Shown in pieces: positions 35,756 through 43,213 of a stretch of 64,000 nt of DNA. The position numbers were made by a program, and so were the translations under genes. The notes below the pieces were generated by a model, which was not told where the DNA came from, did not search any database, and saw only the letters and a list, made by a program, of their open reading frames with translations. Source of the stretch: Streptomyces gossypii (GTDB taxonomy: Bacteria; Actinomycetota; Actinomycetes; Streptomycetales; Streptomycetaceae); contig NZ_JAJAGO010000001.1 of NCBI RefSeq assembly GCF_025165795.1, forward strand, positions 1-64,000, in the 5' to 3' direction. Position 1 is the first letter of the stretch. Every line of letters begins with the position of its first letter.

Positions 35756-36055
35756 GTGAGGACAAGCCGGCCCTGGCCCTTCCCCGCAGTGGGGGTCACT
35801 CCCAGCTCGGATGGCGCGGACGTGGACGGGCACCAAGTCGCTCCCGTACCGCTGCATGTCGGACGAGGCCGGCCCTTCAGCCTTGAGCTGACCCGCGCTC
35901 CACATTGGTGGGAGGGCGAAGACGTGCAGAGCCGGTGGCGCGACACCTGGCTCAACAAACCGATGCGGTTGGTGTTCCACTGCACGAAGGGCGACGACCA
36001 GTGGATCGTCCCGCTCGAGGTCGACGTGCCCACTACTCCAGTCCGAGGGCTGTAG
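35756..36055 (+). CDS. Possible small protein or gene fragment
   Basis: The last ~55 residues are protein-like (PHWWEGEDVQSRWRDTWLNK, MRLVFHCTKGDDQWIVPLEV), while the N-terminal 30 residues from GTG 35756 are not. Another frame just upstream (ITLLQVMALGEDKPALALP) could be the true beginning, joined by a frameshift near 35790. No family recognised. The surrounding bases 35559-35755 show nothing else. Confidence 0.35.
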   Translation: MRTSRPWPFPAVGVTPSSDGADVDGHQVAPVPLHVGRGRPFSLELTRAPHWWEGEDVQSRWRDTWLNKPMRLVFHCTKGDDQWIVPLEVDVPTTPVRGL

Positions 36056-36378
36056 CTGATGCTGCTGAGGCAAGACCTGCCGACACACCGGCAGCAGCAC
36101 CCCGGGCCCGTCGAAGCAGGGCAGTTCACCCGTACGGGCGCGCCAGAGGGTAGAGGCGATCTCGACGGAGCCGGTCCTCCCGTGGGTTGGTGCGGCGGCC
36201 GGACTGTGCGGCGGCCGTCGGGTTGACGCTGCTGTGGTCTCCTGACCCGGGCTTCGGGTACGGCCGCGACGGCAGGCATGCTCAGCCCGGAGGGTGGTTC
36301 GCCCGGCCTTTCGAGCTCCGCGCTGGCGAAGGCGGGACCGGCCTCAGGTCAGCCATCGGGTTGTGGGGGCGGGGCGTC
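36056..36378. other. No gene seen
   Basis: A 323-base GC-rich stretch between the possible fragment at 35756-36055 and the leftward gene ending at 36379. No ribosome site with a protein-like frame, strong hairpin or repeat was noticed. Confidence 0.4.
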
Positions 36379-36960
36379 TCATACATCGGTGGGCACGGCC
36401 CGGTCGTGCGGGTTCACTCCGCCTACGAGCAGGCTCTGTCCTTCGTCGGTGGGCGTGGAAGTCTGGCGGATCCGGTCTTTCCACTCCGGAGGCCATGTGG
36501 TCAAGCAGTCCCAGCGGATGCCCTCCAGCAGCACGCCCTCAAGTTGTGCGGTGTGCAGGTCGATGCCGCAGAAATCGTTGCTCGCCCGCTCGACATCGTC
36601 GACGGCGCGCGCGAGTGTCGCGGCTCGTGCCCGGGCCCGCTCCAAGTCGTCAAAGACGTCTTGAGCGATCTCCGCCACCCCCGGCATGCCGGCAACCTGC
36701 TCCTCCAACAGGCAGGGGGTGAGTTCCTGCTTCATGAACTGCTGAAGGCTGCGTGCGCTGTAGATGAGTGCGGCGGCGGGGGCGGCGAGATGCTCTTCAA
36801 CTGCTTCCAGGTAGTCGGATCCGGCGGGTGCCACGGGGCGCCGCGTCGGCGCCGGAAGAAGACGCAGAACGTCACCGACTGCGGTATGCGCCTCCCGCAG
36901 GAGGCGCTGCGCGTGCGTCAACATCCCTTCTTGGTGCAGCAGTTCGATCACGTCGTTCAT
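36379..36960 (-). CDS. Hypothetical protein, pentapeptide-like C-terminus
   Basis: Predicted 193 aa from ATG 36960 (GTG 36987 also possible; neither has a strong ribosome site). The N-terminal 120 residues are helical (NDVIELLHQEGMLTHAQRLL, VAEIAQDVFDDLERARARAA). The C-terminus has DLHTAQLEGVLLEGIRWD, then TTWPPEWKDRIRQTS, a tail often seen at the end of actinobacterial proteins with one or two pentapeptide-like coils. Function unknown. Confidence 0.62.
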   Translation of the reverse strand: MNDVIELLHQEGMLTHAQRLLREAHTAVGDVLRLLPAPTRRPVAPAGSDYLEAVEEHLAAPAAALIYSARSLQQFMKQELTPCLLEEQVAGMPGVAEIAQDVFDDLERARARAATLARAVDDVERASNDFCGIDLHTAQLEGVLLEGIRWDCLTTWPPEWKDRIRQTSTPTDEGQSLLVGGVNPHDRAVPTDV

Positions 36961-37097
36961 CCAGTCCCGAGCACGACGCAGTACCACCTCTCAGGGTACG
37001 AGCAGGCGGACGACATCGTGTCGAAGCTGGAGGCCGGGCGGTGCCCCGGCCCCAGACCTGTGACGCCAGGGGCGTCCCGGACAGCGGCCCCGACTCG

Positions 37098-37724
37098 TCA
37101 CGCGTCGCCCGGTACGGGCGGTGGGGTGATGGTGCTGTTCTCCCGCCAGTAGGGCGGGCATTCGGTCCTGCGGGCCTCGGGAAGATCCCGCTTGATCATC
37201 GAACGCTGGAAATCGAGCTCCTCGCCCCGGAAGACGGCGGGGTTCTCGTCCCGACGCTGCTGGACCATCAGAAGAATGTGTTCGCCGGGCCGGAAGGCGT
37301 CTTGCGGGTCCACCTCGGCCGGGTCGAACAGATTGAGCCGAACATGATCCTCCCCGTGGGCCGGCTTGATCCGGTCCTGCACGTCGAAGGTGAGGATGAT
37401 CCGGCCCGGTGTGTCCGCTTCCCGCACCCGCACGACAATCCCCTCGGCGATGAACCGGGAACACGCGATGCCCTCGGTTCTGGTCTGGCCTTGTCCTGCC
37501 GCGCCAGGATCCGCCGAGTCCTCCCCGCTGTCCATGCCGAGACCGACGGCCAGCACGCCAGCCGCCACCACGGCCGCAGTGACCAGGGCAGCGGTGATCC
37601 TGCCAGGGGTACGCCACCAGACGGGGCGTGGCGGCGGCCCGGAGGCACCGCGCCCGGCCTCCTCGCCGATCAGCGTCAGCGCGCGGCGCAGCCGCTCCTC
37701 GTCCGCGTCCGTCGTCTCCGTCAC
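37098..37724 (-). CDS. Probable anti-sigma-like membrane protein
   Basis: Predicted 208 aa. A cytoplasmic N-terminal helix (ERLRRALTLIGEEAGRG) of about 45 residues precedes one transmembrane segment (ITAALVTAAVVAAGVLAVGL, about 44-63) and an extracytoplasmic C-terminal domain with no family recognised. The layout and its position right after a sigma factor gene suggest a membrane anti-sigma or sigma-controlled sensor, but no zinc-binding anti-sigma motif is visible. GTG 37724 is served by GGAGGTGATC at the end of the sigma gene, whose stop is 2 bases away, so the two are coupled. Confidence 0.7.
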   Translation of the reverse strand: MTETTDADEERLRRALTLIGEEAGRGASGPPPRPVWWRTPGRITAALVTAAVVAAGVLAVGLGMDSGEDSADPGAAGQGQTRTEGIACSRFIAEGIVVRVREADTPGRIILTFDVQDRIKPAHGEDHVRLNLFDPAEVDPQDAFRPGEHILLMVQQRRDENPAVFRGEELDFQRSMIKRDLPEARRTECPPYWRENSTITPPPVPGDA

Positions 37725-37726
37725 GG

Positions 37727-38263
37727 TCAGATCACCTCCATGTCGCGCATGCGCGTCCGCAGGGCGGCCACGGCGGAGTTGAGTCGGCTCTTCACAGTGC
37801 CTTCGGGCACGTCCAGCAGCCGGGCGATGTCGTGCACTGGCAGGTCCGCGTAGAAGCGCAGTGCCACCACCTGCCGCTGGAGCAGTGTCAGCTGCTCCAG
37901 GCCGTTGGCCACCGTCAACGCCAGGTCGCGGTCCTCCTGCGGGTGGTCGGGCGGCCACTTCGCCCAGCGCGTGGCCAACCGCTCACGCAGCCCGGTGTCG
38001 CGGATGCGCGCCCGGTGCCAGTCGGCCGCGACCCGGGAGGCGACCACGGACATCCAGGCCTCCGGGCTCCGGATCTCCTTCCCGTCCAGGCCCGCCTGGG
38101 TCTGGATCAACTTCAGCCGGACCTCCTGCACTCCGTCCTCGACCTCGTCCCAGGGCACACCGCCAAGCGCCAGCACCGCACGGACCCGCCGCACGTTCTC
38201 CGTCCCGGTGAGGGGCGAGGCGTCGTCCCGCCCGGCCGTCCCCGCTCTGCGCCATCGCGCCAT
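37727..38263 (-). CDS. ECF-type RNA polymerase sigma factor
   Basis: Predicted 178 aa. Region 2 is seen as DEVEDGVQEVRLKLIQTQ, then WMSVVASRVAADWHRARIRD. Region 4 is VANGLEQLTLLQRQVVALRF, then DIARLLDVPEGTVKSRLNSA with its helix-turn-helix near residues 140-162. The length is typical of short group IV sigma factors. ATG 38263 has GGAGG 8 bases upstream. The downstream gene (37098-37724) is probably its membrane partner. Confidence 0.85.
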   Translation of the reverse strand: MARWRRAGTAGRDDASPLTGTENVRRVRAVLALGGVPWDEVEDGVQEVRLKLIQTQAGLDGKEIRSPEAWMSVVASRVAADWHRARIRDTGLRERLATRWAKWPPDHPQEDRDLALTVANGLEQLTLLQRQVVALRFYADLPVHDIARLLDVPEGTVKSRLNSAVAALRTRMRDMEVI

Positions 38264-38400
38264 CCGTACCTCCTCCACATCACTCCTACGACGGAGCGGG
38301 CCGGGGAAACGTTCGCTCCCGTCGCCGAACGGCTGGGCGCGATCCCGTGCACACACGTCCGGGGGGGCGACCAATTCCGGTCGCCCCCGGCGGTGCCACG

Positions 38401-38858
38401 AAAAAGTGTTGATCAGCCGCAGGCGACGCGCGCCGCCTCGGCATCGGACCTCTTGCGGGGGAGGCGTCCGGCTGCGCCGCCTCGAGCGCGTCGACTAGCT
38501 CGTCGGCGCTTCGGCGTCGGTGTCCTTCCTTCCGCTGGCAGAACCGCATGTACTTGTCGATCTACGCGGCGAGGACCTGCGCGGACTCGTAGCAGTTGTC
38601 GATCTCCACGAACAGCAGCGGCACCCTGTCCTAGGGCGAGGTGATGACGATGTCCGCCTGGGCGCCGCCCTTGCCAGGGTTGGACCAAGCGCCTGTCGCG
38701 GGCAGCGCCACCTCGGTCGCGTAAGAGGCGATGGTGCCCAACCCGGTGGGCGCGTCGACCGCGGCCTGCGCGGTGGCGAGGACGTCGGCCGGCTCACTGG
38801 CGAGCTGGGCCAGGTCCGGCTTCGGACGCTGCCGACCGAGCCCGGCGACGTCATGCAC
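38401..38858 (-). pseudogene. Replication-relaxation-like protein remnant with nonsense codons
   Basis: One frame reads HDVAGLGRQRPKPDLAQLAS, TSP-stop, DRVPLLFVEIDNCYESAQVL, then a second stop and IDKYMRFCQRKEGH. Both stops are TAG in the places of probable CAG and AAG codons. The pattern LLFVEIDN.YES...A..I.KY is typical of replication-relaxation family proteins on actinobacterial mobile replicons. The N-terminal half is missing. It lies in a stretch of broken genes. Confidence 0.55.
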
Positions 38859-38878
38859 CAGGGCGAGGACCTCGGCCG

Positions 38879-39178
38879 GTGGGTGCGCTCGGTCGGCTCG
38901 GGTGGGACAACCTCACGGGCGTACGGCAATGGATGTGTGAGCAGGTCCTCGGGATCACACCCGCGGCCGAGGACGAGAAGCCGCAGCCGCGCCGTACGCA
39001 GGCCGACAAGTGGGCGCTGAATTACGAGGCCGCCAAGCAGTTCTTCGAACGCGAGGGGCACCTGCGGGTGCCGAGGACCAGGGGGAGCGGGAGCACAAGC
39101 TGGGGGCCTGGATTGGGAATCAGCGGAGCAGGGCCGCGACGCTGTCCCCGGAGCGGATGGAGCAGCTGTCCGCCATAA
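38879..39178 (+). pseudogene. Remnant of a second terminal-type helicase (helicase-associated repeats)
   Basis: GWDNLTGVRQWMCEQVLGIT, then LNYEAAKQFFEREGHLRVPR is read in one frame and EHKLGAWIGNQRSRAATLSP in another, a frameshift near 39080. The motif AAKQFFEREGHLRVPR...LG.WI..QR...L is that of the helicase-associated repeats in the gene at 574-2970. Only about 100 residues survive. The piece ends abruptly at about 39178 where the AbiJ-like fragment on the other strand begins. Confidence 0.6.
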
Positions 39179-39455
39179 GGAACCTGAGCAGCGGTTGCGG
39201 AGAGTCGCCGTTGAGGCCGAAACGGTCGTCGGTGAACACCCATTCCGGCGGCCAGTCGTCATTGCTCAGGCAGTGCTGAGTAATGTCCTCCCTGGCCGTC
39301 AGGCGCCGGAAGCCATCGCCTTCGAGGGCATCCAGGTCGTACAGGCGCTCCAGGAACCTCACCTCGTCCAGAGCGCCCCACCACCAGACCTTCTCGACAA
39401 CCAGAAGGTCGAGAAGGCGCTGGCGGGTGACCACGGTGAGCTGCTGCGGTGCCAC
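39120..39455 (-). pseudogene. Truncated AbiJ N-terminal-domain protein
   Basis: From GTG 39455 (GGAG 7 bases upstream) the protein reads VTRQRLLDLLVVEKVWWWGA, LDEVRFLERLYDLDALEGDG, then TAREDITQHCLSNDDWPPEW and DDRFGLNG, matching an AbiJ N-terminal domain. After about 93 residues homology ends at the join with the helicase remnant near 39180 and a stop follows at 39120. The C-terminal effector part is lost. It lies 41 bases after the Abi_C-type gene upstream. Confidence 0.6.
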
Positions 39456-39496
39456 GGGACTACTCCGTCCTGTCAGGGTCGCTGGCTCGCGCGAGC

Positions 39497-40414
39497 TCAT
39501 GTCGAGGTCGTGAGTGTGCCGCACGCGAGCGGGGCCGTCGCGGAGGCCTTACGCCAGGGGGCGTCAGCGTCGGCGAGGGTGTCGAGCATCAGCTCGCACC
39601 AAGTGGCGGCCGTGCCGACGGCGAAACGGGCATGCCGGGGCCCGAGTCCGGTAGGTGCGGCCAGCCGCCCGTGGCCGGTTCCGTACCTGTTGCGCAGTTC
39701 CGCGACGCCGATGGCAGCCGAGGTCAGTGCGCCCAGGATGCGCTTGATGCTGTCGGCGTTGTCCGGGCTGCCGCCATTGCGGGCCGGCGGCACTGCCGCG
39801 GGGTGGAGGTGAAGGGCCTGCTGCGCCTGCTTGATCAGCGCGGGCAGGTCCTGACGTTCGTCGACCGGGAGGTCCCGCTTGAGCAGCACGAGCTTGGCGG
39901 TGGCCTCGATGAGCTGCTTGGCCGCGCCGATCGCGTCGTCGGGGTAGTCGGCCCCGAACCTGCGCACCCGCTCCAGTTCGGCCTGGATGCCCGACGCCTC
40001 GGACAGGGCGTCAGCGTGCACGACCAGGTGGGCGACGCGTGCGGTGTGCAGGCGCAGCTCGTCGTCCAAGCGGCAGCCGTCCCGCGCAAACGCCTCCCGC
40101 AGCTCCGCCACCGTGTCGGCAGGCAAGCCGTCACCGCCGAACTTTCGGCTCTCACGGTCGAGGCGGCGCAGCATGCTCTCGAACACCCGCAGGGCCCGGG
40201 CCACATGGTCGTGGTCGGTCCAGTCGACGGACGCGGCGTAGGAGTCGAAGAGCTGCTTGCGGACCCCGCCCTCGCCGGGGGTGAGGTCAGGGTCCGCGGC
40301 GAAGTGCTCGTTCTCCCAGTACTCGCCGATCGCCCCTGCCACGAGACCACTCATCAGTCCCCGGACAGCGTTGCGAGCGGTCCGGGAGAGCAGTTCGCGA
40401 TCAGCGGTGGCCAT
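39497..40414 (-). CDS. Abortive infection family protein (Abi_C-like C-terminus)
   Basis: Predicted 305 aa. The N-terminal 150 residues are helical and unassigned. The C-terminal part (about 165-285) fits the abortive-infection C-terminal domain: AAKQLIEATAKLVLLKRDLP, NADSIKRILGALTSAAIGVA, then LRNRYGTGHG and ARFAVGTAATWCELMLDTL. The RNRYGTGHG segment is the conserved R-x4-H-like site shared with HEPN-type ribonucleases. It probably contributes to phage defence through host shutdown. It is intact and precedes a truncated AbiJ-type gene. Confidence 0.7.
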   Translation of the reverse strand: MATADRELLSRTARNAVRGLMSGLVAGAIGEYWENEHFAADPDLTPGEGGVRKQLFDSYAASVDWTDHDHVARALRVFESMLRRLDRESRKFGGDGLPADTVAELREAFARDGCRLDDELRLHTARVAHLVVHADALSEASGIQAELERVRRFGADYPDDAIGAAKQLIEATAKLVLLKRDLPVDERQDLPALIKQAQQALHLHPAAVPPARNGGSPDNADSIKRILGALTSAAIGVAELRNRYGTGHGRLAAPTGLGPRHARFAVGTAATWCELMLDTLADADAPWRKASATAPLACGTLTTST

Positions 40415-40459
40415 ACAGGCAGATTACGGGGTCTGGCGTATAGAGCGGACGGGCATTTT

Positions 40460-40887
40460 CTACCTTGCAGCTCCAGTGGCGTGCGGATGGAGGCGTCGGT
40501 CCAATATCGGCTTGTGGTGTCCGGGCCGGCTCGCCAGGATGTGCTCGCATGTTCGGGCTCCTGCCGTGAACTCGGCGCCGGTGCGTACCGACATCGCCCG
40601 GAAGAACGCCCGGCCATCCGGAGAGTGGCTGCTGGTCGTCCAGCGGTAGCCGGGACCGTCCATGAGCGCCCTGTCGACGAGGAGTGTGGCGAGACCTTGC
40701 CGCTGCACTTCTGGGGAGAGTGAGATCTTCGAGATGACGCCCCGCTTGCACTCGTGGCACACCTTCCCTTCCGCGCATCGGATATTCCGTCACGGCCATA
40801 GACGCGAAGATCCTGGAAATTTGCAGGCCTCGTCGCTGCATGCAGCAGAAAAACCTCTCGGTCCTCGGGCGGCGGAGAAGCATCCAC
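40460..40887 (-). pseudogene. GNAT acetyltransferase, single frameshift
   Basis: The first frame from ATG 40887 (REVFLLHAATRPANFQDLRV) joins a second frame near 40765 by restoring one missing base in a GGAAGG run: CHECKRGVISKISLSPEVQR, then QGLATLLVDRAL. The latter is the acetyl-CoA binding motif A (Q-R-Q-G-L-A) of GNAT enzymes. Substrate unknown. Confidence 0.55.
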
Positions 40888-40952
40888 CGCCAGCGAAACT
40901 CATCCAGCTCGTCAGGTGTCCTCACCGGATCTCCTTCGCCCGGCAGCACACG

Positions 40953-41387
40953 TCACGGGCGATCGGTGGACCCGATGCGTCCCATGTAGCTCTCCCGCAG
41001 GTAGTCGTGGACTGCTTGCTCGGGGACCCTGAACGACCGCCCGACGCGGATCGCGGGGAGGTGACCGGAGTGGACCAGGCGGTAGACCGTCATCTTGGAG
41101 ACCCGCATGACGGAGGCCACTTCCGCGACGGTCAGGAAGACCGCTTCGTTGAGCGGGCGTTCCAGAGCGCGCTCGCTCCGGTTCCGCTTGCCTGCAGCGA
41201 CCGGGCTCTCGGGGTTGTCATCGGGTTGCGGGACCGGCGGCGTGGACTCTGCCATCCAGTCGAGCAGCCGGTTCTTGCACTGCGCCAGGCTCTGCTCATC
41301 GATGTCCATGGCGGCTTCGGTCTGGTGCAGCATGTTGCCGATCAGGATGTCGGTGTCGATGGCGCGGCTCTGCTCGTTGTCCGTCAT
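40953..41387 (-). CDS. BldC/excisionase-type helix-turn-helix protein
   Basis: Predicted 144 aa. A MerR/excisionase-like HTH occupies about residues 84-135: FLTVAEVASVMRVSKMTVYR, LVHSGHLPAIRVGRSFRVP. The N-terminal 80 residues are acidic and helical. Such proteins regulate development (BldC) or mobile-element excision. The start overlaps the upstream sigma-factor stop (ATGA), so it is co-translated with it and may work in the same regulatory circuit. Confidence 0.75.
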   Translation of the reverse strand: MTDNEQSRAIDTDILIGNMLHQTEAAMDIDEQSLAQCKNRLLDWMAESTPPVPQPDDNPESPVAAGKRNRSERALERPLNEAVFLTVAEVASVMRVSKMTVYRLVHSGHLPAIRVGRSFRVPEQAVHDYLRESYMGRIGSTDRP

Positions 41388-42016
41388 GTCTGCTCCCCCT
41401 CTCCCTCTCGCGACGTGGCCGTCTCGACTGATTCCGCGTCCAAGAGCTCGCCTACCGCCTCGCGCAGTGCTTGCCGGGCCTTGGCCACATGCTTGCGCAC
41501 TCCCGATGCCTGGATGCCCAGCATCTCTGCGATGCGCAGCTCGGACTGCTGCTCGATGAAGTACAGCAGGGCGACCTCCCTGCGCCGGGGCGGGAGTTCA
41601 CGGATCACCTGCCAGCAGCGGTCCAGGTCGTCCCGGGCGATGACCGCGTGAGCCGGGTCGGGACCGACGCGGGCGTACAGCCGTTCCACATCAGCCTGCA
41701 GCCGGTCCCCGAGGACCTCTCGTCGGATGCCGTCGATCCACCTCCGTCGGCACACACTGCGGAGCCAGTTGCGGCGCTCCTCCGCGTCCAGGTTGGCGGG
41801 TGACTCCCATTGCACGAAGGCGGCCATGAACGTCTGCTGCACGAGATCCTCGGCTGCGGCCTGGTCCCCGCCGGTCCGCACCATGGCGTAGCGGGTCAAG
41901 CCGATCGCTTCCCGCTCCCATAAAGCGGAGACCTGTTGCACCTTCTCCTGGCCACGTTGCGTCACACCGGTTTCCCCCTGATCCGCTTCTGATGGAGCTC
42001 CGACATGCACCTTCAT
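41384..42016 (-). CDS. ECF-type RNA polymerase sigma factor (SigE-like family)
   Basis: Predicted 210 aa. Region 2: WEREAIGLTRYAMVRTGGDQ, AAAEDLVQQTFMAAFVQW and NWLRSVCRRRWIDGIRRE. Region 4: VIRELPPRRREVALLYFIEQ, then LRIAEMLGIQASGVRKHVAK. ATG 42016 gives a normal length. The frame is open to ATG 42229 and that extension would add a hydrophobic segment (FWAALCLLAALTTTAAAFLA), so a membrane-tethered longer form is possible but less likely. Coupled to the HTH gene downstream. Confidence 0.8.
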   Translation of the reverse strand: MKVHVGAPSEADQGETGVTQRGQEKVQQVSALWEREAIGLTRYAMVRTGGDQAAAEDLVQQTFMAAFVQWESPANLDAEERRNWLRSVCRRRWIDGIRREVLGDRLQADVERLYARVGPDPAHAVIARDDLDRCWQVIRELPPRRREVALLYFIEQQSELRIAEMLGIQASGVRKHVAKARQALREAVGELLDAESVETATSREGEGEQT

Positions 42017-42543
42017 GGCAGGGCCCCCTCGCCCCCGCTCCTGGAGCACCACCGTGCCGCCAGGAGCGTGGCGTACCAACGCGATCAGGGTGGCTCTGCG
42101 TTGCCCTTCCGCCAGGAACGCGGCGGCGGTGGTGGTAAGAGCGGCGAGCAGACACAACGCCGCCCAGAATCTGGACTGCACAAGGACGGGCCCCAGCAAG
42201 CCTGTCCCGCGCTCTACGAGAGTGTTCACATCTCGGAGTCGAACGGGCAGCCCAAAGTGCTGCCTCCGATCCCCCGGAACTTCTGGATGAGGCCGGCCAG
42301 GAGGCTACGACGCTGAGCAGTCGGCAAGGGCGACGCACGTCAGTCGGCAAGCTGTGGTCACGGGTGGTGATCGTCCTGGGTGGGGGTGGCGCTCCTTGGC
42401 GTGTGAGGTGTCGCGTCATCGACATGAGTGCTCCTTGCATCCTTTTGGGTGGTTTACGGGCTGTCCGCAGACCAGGCAGCAAGGTGCCTGAAGGATTCCT
42501 TTCGGGTCGTGCCCTACGGCCCGCGGAAGGACGGTGCGTATCG
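42017..42543. other. Spacer between divergent genes
   Basis: About 530 bases between the sigma-factor start and the secreted-protein gene. It presumably holds both promoters. The upstream extension of the sigma frame (to 42229) is the only notable open frame. No repeat or strong hairpin was seen. Confidence 0.4.
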
Positions 42544-43185
42544 ATGAGTGCGACACGACGGAACGTTCTGGGTGCAGCTCTGGCCACGCCCTTGCTGGCG
42601 CAGTTCGCCGGGACGGCGTCCGCGGCGGATGAGAGGTACGGCACGGTCTCCGACGGCTGGGTCGAGGTCCGGTGGTCCGAGCCGGTCCAGGCCGAGTTGG
42701 ACCGGCTGGAGGCGGTGGTGGAAGCCGTGGCACCGGCCGTGATGGTCACGTCTTCCGGTGGTCCGGCGGTGCGGTTTCCCGTGCGTTCCGGCAAAGGCGA
42801 CCCCTCGCTGAGGAAGCTGCCGAAGGCCAAGGGCAACGGCGCTCTCGACGGGGGAGTCGCGGTGCGCACACCGCTGGGCAACGTCCGGCTCACCGAGCTG
42901 GAGGGTGCTCTGAAGGACGAACTGGCGTCGGGAAAGTGCCAGGTCAACGGCCTCACTGTCGAACACACCTCGGCCCTGCGGTGCGGTGTGGAGAAGGGGA
43001 AACTGTCCACCGACAAGGTTCCGGTGGGCAAGCCCCTGAAGGTCCGGCTCAGTGAGGTGCCGCTGTACGCCACCCCCGAGATGCTCAAGGCGTATACCGC
43101 GACGTTCGGCACGTCTCCGTTCGGCGAGGGCACGGTGCTGGGGTATGTGACCGTAGCCGGCACGTACACCCCGCCGAAGCCGTGA
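42544..43185 (+). CDS. Secreted protein with Tat-like signal, unknown function
   Basis: Predicted 213 aa. The N-terminus MSATRRNVLGAALATPLLAQ carries a twin-arginine followed by a hydrophobic stretch and an A-x-A cleavage site (GTASAAD, near residue 28). The mature part (VRWSEPVQAELDRLEAVVEA, LGNVRLTELEGALKDEL) is soluble and not recognised. GGAAGGA lies about 12 bases before ATG 42544. A terminator hairpin follows. Confidence 0.72.
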   Translation: MSATRRNVLGAALATPLLAQFAGTASAADERYGTVSDGWVEVRWSEPVQAELDRLEAVVEAVAPAVMVTSSGGPAVRFPVRSGKGDPSLRKLPKAKGNGALDGGVAVRTPLGNVRLTELEGALKDELASGKCQVNGLTVEHTSALRCGVEKGKLSTDKVPVGKPLKVRLSEVPLYATPEMLKAYTATFGTSPFGEGTVLGYVTVAGTYTPPKP

Positions 43186-43187
43186 AG

Positions 43188-43213
43188 TGAGCCCGGACCC
43201 GGGCCCGGGCTCA
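43188..43213. terminator. Two-way terminator hairpin
   Basis: TGAGCCCGG and CCGGGCTCA form a 9-bp stem with an 8-base loop, right between the convergent genes ending at 43185 (+) and 43211 (-). The stop codon of the leftward gene lies in the stem. Confidence 0.65.

Noticed and set aside
41384..42229. Sigma factor with an N-terminal membrane anchor
   Set aside because: The longer start at 42229 is possible, but the extension is not sigma-like and ATG 42016 gives the normal family length.
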